DNA of 64,000 nucleotides from Legionella antarctica. Lineage in GTDB: Bacteria; Pseudomonadota; Gammaproteobacteria; Legionellales; Legionellaceae. Shown in pieces: positions 58,201 to 64,000 of this stretch. Made by a program: the position numbers and the translations under genes. Under the pieces are notes generated by a model, which worked only from the letters and a program-made list of their open reading frames with translations, was not told the origin of the DNA and did no database searches. The stretch's first letter is position 1. Each line of letters opens with the position of its first letter. The stretch covers positions 355,001 through 419,000 of the forward strand of contig NZ_AP022839.1 in the NCBI RefSeq assembly GCF_011764505.1, in the 5' to 3' direction.

Positions 58201-60286
58201 TTTTTTGTTCTAAAATATAACTGACATGGTCTGCAGGAAGTTTGGTTTTCGTCCACGACCAGGTTTTGGAGAGAAAAAAAACCCAGCTTTCTTGTTTAAA
58301 TAAAATCTGATTGATCAATTTATTGAGATTTGGATCAATCTGGATAATATAAGGCTCAAGAACTTCAAAATGCTTAATAAGTTGCTCGTTTGTTCCCGGA
58401 GGCAAGTTATAAATTGTCTCGGTTCTATACTGAGGATCATTGAGTATCAGATAAAAGGCAGCCAAAGCTTCTTGTGCTTTTTTATGTTGGAGCAGAGGTT
58501 TAAAATTTAGCGCGGTTGATTCATCAAGAGTAAAGACATTTGTTTTTTCACTGTAAGGGAATAAAACTAAATTGGTTTGTTTTTGAACCGAATCAATCAA
58601 ATCCTTATTCAAGGCAATATGAAATTCCTGAGTTGCTCTTTTTTGGGAGATTAAATTCTGTACTGCATTTTTCTTTTCTAAAACAAAACTGACATGGTTT
58701 GCAGGAAGTTCCCCTTTTAACCAACGCCATTGTGCCGATAGAAAAGAGGTGATATTTTCCTCTCCAAGTCCCTGGAGACTTCGGAGGATAAGACTATTAA
58801 AATCCCCATCAATTTGCATCATATAAGGTTTAATCAGCTTATAAAGTTTAATCAGTTGATCTATGGTTTCCTGAGGGAGTTGATGAAGCGCCATATCCCT
58901 GAACTGGGGATCATCAAGGATTAAATAAAAATCAGTTAAGGCGTCTTGGGCTTTGTTGATTTTAAACAGGGCGTTATTGGATTTATCAATTCGTTTGAAC
59001 GTGTCTTCTAATCTTAAAGCAAGAAAACGAGAGTCTTCTATACTGAGTAATTCTTCGCCTTTTTCCTGAAAATTAACCGGCTTGGATGCATAATAGATCA
59101 ATAATTTATAAAGAGGTTTGATTTTCTCCATTAAGGGAGTAGAAAATGTGCCAGGTCTTAGCATGGCATTGTCTTCAATTTTATCGACCAGACCAAATAA
59201 TGCAGGTAATACAGAATATTTTAACTGAGCTAAATTATCACGAATGACATCTTGAGAGGAGTCACTTAAATTCCCCATTTGTTCCAGGGAACTCATGGAT
59301 AAAGTAATAATATTGCGAATGATGTGAATGTAATTTAAAACTTTAAATGAGAGGAACAGTCTGTTGCCCTTTAAATTTTCCAAATCATTTAATAACTTAA
59401 ACGCTGCATCTTGCAGCTCTTCTATTTTTTCTTTACTAAGTGGTTCTTTCTCTATGATTTGAGAGGAGTATTTGGAGATGTATTGGGTTAATTTGTCTAT
59501 ATGCCCAGGTAAATCAGCGCTGAACTGAGTCAGAAAATTATAATCCAAATCCCCGCTATTGAGTTGCATTTGTTCTATAGCAATTCCGGTAACTTCTCCG
59601 GCTTTATAGCTTAAAGGGTAAACTTTAGATTTTTCGGCCATTTCTTTGGGAGTAACTGAATTTTTCTTTGCGAACGCTTTAAGCTTATGAATATACTTAC
59701 TAATGAGAGACTCTTCATTAGACATGTCTTCAATATCAACATCTACCAGTGTCTCAGCGATTTCTTGTGTCGTCGCCGACTGCCTTTTTACAAAGGCGTG
59801 AAAGTGATTAATATGAGGAACAATGAGGGCAAGTTCTTCGCTAAACATGTCTTTAATATCAACGTCTAAATGGGTTAATAAATAACTTGCTTCATAAGCC
59901 TCATGGATTGTTTTGCCATAGAGCAATTTCAAATCAGCACTAGTACGTGAAGGGTTTCTTAAATCTACATGCTCTAAGTCTAAAAAAGTTAATCGAGCAT
60001 GATATAAAGCATTGATGATCTTTTTTATTTGAGAAATATTAACCGGATCAAGTCCAAAATCAGTAAAGGGAACCCCTTCTTTATTTCTATTTTTGAAATA
60101 TGGCGCAATTCGAGGATTAAATTTAGGGCTGTCCAGGGTTTCTAATATTTTTGCGTTAATTGTTTCAATTATCTTGGAGATCTGATTTTTCTTAAATGAT
60201 TCAACCAGCTCTATATATTCGGAAACATAGCCGGATTCTAATATGTATTCTAGAATATGTTTTGAAAAGATTTCTGAAATCATCAA
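55262..60286 (-). CDS. Giant SidH/SdhA-like protein, candidate Dot/Icm effector
   Basis: A 1674-residue, mostly helical protein with no signal peptide and no strong transmembrane segment. It has clear internal repeats. One pair (about residues 443-548 and 601-705) shares KAQDALTDFYLIL/KAQEALAAFYLIL, LPQET/LPPGT, the W-W-K-LPA-HVS-LE-K core and NLIS. A shorter tandem pair lies at 141-178 and 182-218 (DVDIKDM, DVDIEDM). A distant pair shares LRPGTFSTPL (376-385) and LKPGTLSKPL (about 1240). Together with its place near RimK-type genes and the 569-residue coiled-coil gene, this fits the SidH paralogue family, of which L. pneumophila SdhA keeps the bacterial vacuole intact. The match is from memory and the protein is longer than I recall for SdhA (1429). 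C-terminal residues are Glu/Lys-rich, ending KHRLVLH. Confidence 0.7.
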   Translation of the reverse strand: MMISEIFSKHILEYILESGYVSEYIELVESFKKNQISKIIETINAKILETLDSPKFNPRIAPYFKNRNKEGVPFTDFGLDPVNISQIKKIINALYHARLTFLDLEHVDLRNPSRTSADLKLLYGKTIHEAYEASYLLTHLDVDIKDMFSEELALIVPHINHFHAFVKRQSATTQEIAETLVDVDIEDMSNEESLISKYIHKLKAFAKKNSVTPKEMAEKSKVYPLSYKAGEVTGIAIEQMQLNSGDLDYNFLTQFSADLPGHIDKLTQYISKYSSQIIEKEPLSKEKIEELQDAAFKLLNDLENLKGNRLFLSFKVLNYIHIIRNIITLSMSSLEQMGNLSDSSQDVIRDNLAQLKYSVLPALFGLVDKIEDNAMLRPGTFSTPLMEKIKPLYKLLIYYASKPVNFQEKGEELLSIEDSRFLALRLEDTFKRIDKSNNALFKINKAQDALTDFYLILDDPQFRDMALHQLPQETIDQLIKLYKLIKPYMMQIDGDFNSLILRSLQGLGEENITSFLSAQWRWLKGELPANHVSFVLEKKNAVQNLISQKRATQEFHIALNKDLIDSVQKQTNLVLFPYSEKTNVFTLDESTALNFKPLLQHKKAQEALAAFYLILNDPQYRTETIYNLPPGTNEQLIKHFEVLEPYIIQIDPNLNKLINQILFKQESWVFFLSKTWSWTKTKLPADHVSYILEQKNNLQDLISEKIANEPTSLLQFKKEEGHNLLSNPEQLRADHALDLYQWYRNKHSKFMIARNAYNEFIALLRQHPQTQSDVLHINHLDDAVKAKCRNLYNLFQPYFINGMPEERRACALSFDSYLVHSLSNKAFSTTAPPVNLFVEMNEHFQVYFTQIDINWNKKSRSYLRCAREKFESENQASPLESETNTENRAYHLIPHTKYSKFIKKFRTTLFEKTATFNEAMRTELTPKQNIPLYPKPATPVEELIEAFNKFINDEINTIPFPELEDKNQTLTQSKQVVAIKRIYNALYHVEGIVRELEELTNRQYESVYVYHLLKAYGHINEIKELTEELAADPHFGLIGRELLEKTQTIFATIQEHSDPYQVSPDEVPTEGTVQYSGLWYALNAFFIIPKHIRALNNSNYLTTEELDALHVSAKNSAVRIEKIISSSNSYFKLFLQTPNMYRLYRDLTNKLNEFISTSHDTMMDNLDKFRAEFITPMLLEADLWEDKLGLKPGTLSKPLKQMTDDYYEGLLDSLSLNSATHIALVCDKAPIEKRIDITNKKIDSAVQHIAKLEKNYKHVENLYELISKYENFKGGLIPSSPLILALTQDDLLETYKKALPKLVRLQKKMDIQASKKVTDHQLDDLFNSGISEYEPKLTQIKTLVTASHHYYLGINATYQMQLNTGTEKLTYLNKLKEKQEKFYNPLFVENYTQKSFNKHLDALCNRHIGLQYTDKEYCKKLERYLLTFKDKIINDSRTAEDINLTIRNLLKEKISLFEKDNFAQHYHLDTVRVALAQFKNYFSLSNSAIENKKSVFENEATLERKSEYINNLITIANNEKLSIDERFKQIIVHVRNPNFERIVLAYKQENYFSFIYLKQCFISLLEILHLYTPTRKALFNSLRSAVNNEPKINELTKRFGLFAASSTTEELPLLEVDTKEPDIETNTDQIEMKANRNLANEGDTKSRKNMLVFIQRMQTTPDHVSEEKHRLVLH

Positions 60287-60317
60287 ATTACCGAAAGCAT
60301 GAAGTGCTGATTATTCT

Positions 60318-60345
60318 AATAGAACTTAATTAAGTTAATATTAAC
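60318..60345 (-). promoter_or_regulatory. TTAA-rich palindromic region upstream of the giant gene
   Basis: A perfect AACTTAATTAAGTT palindrome (60323-60336) adjoins TTAATATTAA. The repeated (C/G)TTAA elements resemble PmrA-type binding sites used by some Legionella effector genes, but the spacing is one base off the usual YTTAA-N5-YTTAA. It overlaps the end of the next gene, 32-59 bp upstream of the start. Confidence 0.3.
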
Positions 60346-61042
60346 ATATTAGTTTTAATAAGCTAATTGTTAAAATATTTTTTAAAGTGTCGAGATTTTG
60401 AGTGTTTTGGGTTAATTCCTGATTTGCCTCCACTTCAATTCCCAGGTATTGTTCGCTTGTATAGACCTTTCTCATCATGCTAGTGAAACCATCACTCACC
60501 CCTCGATAGGGGTAATTCATTCTAATTTTGTATATCGGAGTTTGGGTGTGGATTTCTTTTTTCCACTGACTGGCCAGAGTTTTTTCTGGAGAGCGTTGCG
60601 GATCATACAGTAATCCTATATCTGTATTGCGGACAATGTTATGTAAAACAGGAGTAAAGCTATGAATGGACAAATGCCACACTTGTGAGCCCAGATCAAT
60701 ATTTTTTTTAATCAAGGCCATGACCTGTTGGCGAAACGGCCAATAATACAGGTCCATAATTTTTTGTTTTTCTTCAGGCGATAAATCTCGGGTAATCTCA
60801 GAGAAACAACGGGGGTGATTCATACTTTTGTTGCAATCGACAAGAAGTCTTGTGGTCGTCGCCTGAATAAAATCACAGGAAAGCTTTTTTGATAGATGCT
60901 CTGCTATGGCTAAGGCACCAAAGTCAACACCTCGATGACTGGCTAAAAGGTTTTTAAACGGAGCAAATAAAGTATGGTACGGTTCTGGTACGATATCAAC
61001 AGCATGCTCACAACTGATTATTAAAGCTATTTTTTTCATCAT
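60341..61042 (-). CDS. N-formylglutamate amidohydrolase family protein
   Basis: A 233-residue zinc-dependent amidohydrolase of the PF05013 type. Matching motifs are SCEHAV at the start, SHRGVDFGALAIA (about 35-47) and TTRLLVDCNKS (about 62-72), then IHSFTPV. The characterised family member cleaves N-formylglutamate in histidine breakdown. No other hut genes are present. Here it overlaps the GCS2 gene (ATGA-type, 4 bases), so it more likely deformylates or hydrolyses an amide in the product of the cluster. Confidence 0.85.
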   Translation of the reverse strand: MMKKIALIISCEHAVDIVPEPYHTLFAPFKNLLASHRGVDFGALAIAEHLSKKLSCDFIQATTTRLLVDCNKSMNHPRCFSEITRDLSPEEKQKIMDLYYWPFRQQVMALIKKNIDLGSQVWHLSIHSFTPVLHNIVRNTDIGLLYDPQRSPEKTLASQWKKEIHTQTPIYKIRMNYPYRGVSDGFTSMMRKVYTSEQYLGIEVEANQELTQNTQNLDTLKNILTISLLKLIC

Positions 61043-62259
61043 GGCATAAATTGCTGATTGGAAATAAGGCAGTGAGTCAGTTGATAATATATTTTTTGTA
61101 ACAAGTTTTTATCCATATCGTTACCAATAGCACGCAGAATACGCTCGCTTAAACTCCCTTGACTTAATATCAGCTCAAGAGCTAACTGTTGTTTGTGTTC
61201 TAATTCAGAACAGATTTTTTCTATCAATTGTGACCATATCTCTCTAAGAGTCAGAGCACGATGAGGTAATTGCCACTGAGTCATTAGTTCTCTGTCATCA
61301 ACTTTTACCGCCAGTCCTTTTGTTATGCTTTGATCAAATACCTGTTTTAAACGCTCAGTGTCACAAGGATTATCGAGATAGTATCCAGAGGAGGCTTGCC
61401 AATACTTTAAGATAGCATTGATGGCCGTTGCTATGGCAATATCAGCATCTACACATTCCTGGCTGTCCAAAATACGAATTTCTATGGCTTTATGATCAAA
61501 TTTTGGAATTGCTGCCCGTGAATTTAACCATTGGTGTTGTAATATCTTGTTTGGATCATGCGGGTTAATATCTTGATACATCGGAGCAAGAATTTTTTGA
61601 TGGTATTCCTCTTCTGTACGAATAAATTCAGGAATAATGTCCCCACTTATGGAGGGAATGCGTCTTTGGTTTCGACAATAGAAATACAGCCTTGAGTCCA
61701 ATAATCCGGTAGCTTTTCCGTCAAGTAAAGGAGAGCTCGCTGCAAGGGCCGGCAATAAGGGTAGGAGAAGGCGAATAATATTATGCAATTGACAAAATTC
61801 CTCCTGATTGGAGTAGGGAAGGTTAACATGCATGCTTTGTAAATTCGCCCAGCCGTGGCCTTGACAGTCAAATATAGTGTCAAATTGATTATAAATAGCG
61901 TGACTACCATGTGGCCAGCGCACTGTTTCAGAATGTGGGTTCATCCAGGGATGGGTTCCAGTAGGTAATAGTAACAGGTTATGTTGCTCAAGAAGAGGTT
62001 GTAATCTCAAAATGGTATTTTGAAAGGATTCGGCAATGGGTGTATCAGGGGATTTGGGACCATTATTTTTTAGTTCTAATACATGCATCACCAATTCATT
62101 ACTAATAGCAATGTCGCCTAACTCTACTTGATTGACCAGCTCCCCAGCTAAAGCACTTAAAATCAAATCGCTTTTAGGTTGAACATTTAAAGTGTCTCTA
62201 TCAACTAACATATACTCTATTTCTATACCCAATACAGAAAAAATAGGGAAGTTAGACAT
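61039..62259 (-). CDS. GCS2-family carboxylate-amine ligase
   Basis: A 406-residue ligase of the glutamate-cysteine ligase 2 (GCS2) fold, opening with LGIEIEYMLVD (the E-x-E metal-binding strand) and with PHGSHAIYNQFDTIF and KATGLLDSRLYFYCRNQ later. The family joins a carboxylate, often of glutamate, to an amine in an ATP-dependent reaction. The true substrate is unknown. It is sandwiched between a RimK-like ligase (overlap 8 bases) and an amidohydrolase gene (overlap 4). Confidence 0.85.
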   Translation of the reverse strand: MSNFPIFSVLGIEIEYMLVDRDTLNVQPKSDLILSALAGELVNQVELGDIAISNELVMHVLELKNNGPKSPDTPIAESFQNTILRLQPLLEQHNLLLLPTGTHPWMNPHSETVRWPHGSHAIYNQFDTIFDCQGHGWANLQSMHVNLPYSNQEEFCQLHNIIRLLLPLLPALAASSPLLDGKATGLLDSRLYFYCRNQRRIPSISGDIIPEFIRTEEEYHQKILAPMYQDINPHDPNKILQHQWLNSRAAIPKFDHKAIEIRILDSQECVDADIAIATAINAILKYWQASSGYYLDNPCDTERLKQVFDQSITKGLAVKVDDRELMTQWQLPHRALTLREIWSQLIEKICSELEHKQQLALELILSQGSLSERILRAIGNDMDKNLLQKIYYQLTHCLISNQQFMP

Positions 62260-63706
62260 AACCGTGTTTCCTGCGAATACGTTGTAAAAAGACGTTCATA
62301 ATTTGGTGGTATATATTTTCACCCAAAATTTGATCTTCAAGACCGTTGTCTATATTGGGATTGTCATTGACCTCTATGACGTAATGCTTATTACCATGAC
62401 TTTTGATATCTACGCCGTATAAGCCATTTCCAATTAAGCGTGTACTTTTTAAAGCGATTTTAAGAATTGCCTCTGGTACTGCATGGATGGGAAGTGTTTC
62501 ATGATCCCCCTCCTTTTGTTCCTGTGTACCGTGCCAATCATAGATCTGCCAATGCCCTTTGGCCATAAAATAACGGCAGGCAAAAAGAGGTTTATTATCC
62601 AGAATACCAATTCGCCAATCGAATTCAGTAGGAATAAACGGTTGGATTACAACTAAATCTGATGTTTTGAAAAATTGGCCTAGTGATTTTTGTAAAGATT
62701 TTTCATCGTCAATTTTAACGACTCCATGGGAAAAGGCGCTGTCTGGTTTTTTTAAAACACAGGGGAATTCTATTTTTGGCAATTGTTCATCATATTTACT
62801 AATAAACAGGGTGTCAGGGGTCATGATTTGGTGGCTGCTTAACAGTTCAGCAAGATATACTTTATTGGAACATTTGATGATCGATTGGGGATCATCAATA
62901 ACCACCAGATTTTCCTGTGCAGCACGGCGTGATAAGCGATAAGTATAGTGGTTTACCGAGGTGGTTGCTCTTATAAATAAGGCATCATATTCTGCAATCG
63001 ACTTACTTTCATTTTTATCAATAATATCAACGTTTAATCCTAACTCTTCACCACAAGAAGTAAAGAATTCCAATGCTTTTTTATTTGAGGGGGCATTGGG
63101 TTCTGTTGGATCTACAAGGATAGCCAGATCGTGAAAGCGTTGTTTTTTGCGCCATTGGTGGACTCTTTTTTTCGATAGATAATTTTCAGCAGCTTCACGC
63201 ATAAATTCCAAATGTTGTACTGGAACATCGGATAGAGATAACGGCGTTAATGATTTAATTTTCCATTGTTTTTTCTTTTCCAGTGTAAAGCGAATCAAGG
63301 GCAATGGAAATAGACCATGTAATTGTTTGGCTAGAGTGGCGTATTTTTTGGCCATATTTTGACCAAAATACAAACTTAAGGTAAATTCATTACCCTTAAG
63401 ATCGTGTAAACTATGCTGAATTTCTTCATGAGTATCTTGCGAGATTAATTTGGATAGACTGACATTTAAAACATCCTGAATGCTGTGAACAGAAGGCAAA
63501 GCTTTATGATCATGGGCCTGTGCCAACAGCGATACGTAATAACCTATAGTTTGATAATTATACGATTGGCAAAGATTAATGACTCGAAAAGATTTACTCT
63601 GGTGGTATTCATCGCCACTAAGGTAGTCTCTGGCATGTACTATAGGAGCAAGTTCACTTAAAAAAGACCAACTTTTAAGATTATCAGTAACTATAACTGT
63701 TTGCAT
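62252..63706 (-). CDS. RimK-family ATP-grasp ligase with N-terminal RLAN domain
   Basis: A 484-residue protein. The N-terminal half (about 1-190) has the RimK-like ATP-grasp N-terminal (RLAN) domain pattern, with SDEYHQ-like and LSLYFGQN segments. The C-terminal half (about 200-484) is an ATP-grasp fold with CVLKKPDSAFSHGVVKI and the metal-binding EVNDNPNIDNGLED. RimK relatives add glutamate or other amino acids through isopeptide or peptide bonds. Its ATG follows the stop of the C39-like gene directly (TAA-ATG), and it overlaps the GCS2 gene. Confidence 0.88.
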   Translation of the reverse strand: MQTVIVTDNLKSWSFLSELAPIVHARDYLSGDEYHQSKSFRVINLCQSYNYQTIGYYVSLLAQAHDHKALPSVHSIQDVLNVSLSKLISQDTHEEIQHSLHDLKGNEFTLSLYFGQNMAKKYATLAKQLHGLFPLPLIRFTLEKKKQWKIKSLTPLSLSDVPVQHLEFMREAAENYLSKKRVHQWRKKQRFHDLAILVDPTEPNAPSNKKALEFFTSCGEELGLNVDIIDKNESKSIAEYDALFIRATTSVNHYTYRLSRRAAQENLVVIDDPQSIIKCSNKVYLAELLSSHQIMTPDTLFISKYDEQLPKIEFPCVLKKPDSAFSHGVVKIDDEKSLQKSLGQFFKTSDLVVIQPFIPTEFDWRIGILDNKPLFACRYFMAKGHWQIYDWHGTQEQKEGDHETLPIHAVPEAILKIALKSTRLIGNGLYGVDIKSHGNKHYVIEVNDNPNIDNGLEDQILGENIYHQIMNVFLQRIRRKHGYV

Positions 63707-64000
63707 TTATCTCTCTTTGGGTTCAATGATGAGTAAATTGGCATCGTAAGTTAGTACACCAAGCATTATCGAGTTAATCAAGCGATTTATACTTACTTTA
63801 TAATAATTATTATGAAAAAGTGGGTTTTTTGCATGAGGGTCAGCAATCACTACAAGTCGTTTTTTTTGATCGTACCCACAAAGCACTACAAAATGTCCAC
63901 ACGGCGTGCCACGAATGTCATCGTAAACTGATTTACCTTCCGGAGTAAAGTATTCCCGTGAACTACGATATAAGTATGTGGCACTTAGAGCAGTTAAAAT
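63707..64000 (-). CDS. C39-like peptidase, C-terminal part (cut by the window end)
   Basis: The last 97 codons of a gene that starts beyond the window. The segment has TPCGHFVVLCGYD, where the His in GHFVVLCGYD is the catalytic one in C39 peptidases, and VIADPHAK, whose Asp is the second. The catalytic Cys is expected upstream, outside the window. Its TAA abuts the ligase ATG. C39 members process leader peptides during export or, in such clusters, may act on the peptide product. Confidence 0.75.
   Translation of the reverse strand: MLTALSATYLYRSSREYFTPEGKSVYDDIRGTPCGHFVVLCGYDQKKRLVVIADPHAKNPLFHNNYYKVSINRLINSIMLGVLTYDANLLIIEPKER

Noticed and set aside
59687..59869. Plus-strand frame of 60 codons with a repeated VFNIN motif
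   Set aside because: It is antisense to the giant gene. The repeat mirrors the tandem DVDI repeats of that protein.

Overview
The window reads as a chromosomal segment of a Legionella species. It is AT-rich and carries a gammaproteobacterial ribosomal superoperon. The S7, EF-Tu, EF-G and RNA polymerase sequences look legionella-like, and next to them are large helical proteins of the kind exported by the Dot/Icm system, including one that resembles the SidH/SdhA family. The species cannot be fixed from the sequence alone.

Layout. 1-2100: the 3' part of a 23S rRNA gene and a 5S gene. 2177-15780: tRNA-Thr, -Tyr, -Gly, -Thr and tuf (the same order as the enterobacterial thrU-tyrU-glyT-thrT-tufB operon), then tRNA-Trp, secE, nusG, rplKAJL and rpoBC, with an L10 leader and a rplL-rpoB attenuator-type hairpin. 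15781-33625: the str, S10, spc and alpha operons run head to tail on one strand from rpsL to rplQ. A strong rpsL promoter starts the run and a strong terminator ends it. The second tuf copy is nearly identical to the first. 33683-35679: ssb and a YajR-type efflux protein on the minus strand.

36006-41576 is a six-gene lipid cluster: FabL-type enoyl reductase, long AcpXL-like carrier protein, double-hotdog FabZ, ketosynthase, a partner ketosynthase whose catalytic Cys is replaced by His, and an LpxL/LpxXL-like acyltransferase. Its order matches the rhizobial acpXL-lpxXL loci, so it is the best candidate here for making the very-long-chain acyl group of Legionella lipid A.

41577-47264 holds a decayed PilZ gene, a 757-residue effector candidate, dapF, and a 481-residue protein with a nuclease-like C-terminus and a nuclear-localisation-like basic patch. 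47617-51834 is housekeeping: carboxylesterase, ratA, rnfH, a convergent bamE, fur, and a HerA-like ATPase (YjgR). 51865-60286 is accessory: a coiled-coil protein with a central hydrophobic segment, a small secreted protein, a GC-rich hairpin-dense element, small ORFs, and a 1674-residue SidH/SdhA-like protein with internal repeats. 60341 to the end is a tightly coupled minus-strand cluster (C39-like peptidase, RLAN/RimK ATP-grasp ligase, GCS2 ligase, N-formylglutamate amidohydrolase-like enzyme) that looks like a small peptide or amide biosynthesis pathway.

All assignments come from reading motifs and remembered family features. No database search was run.
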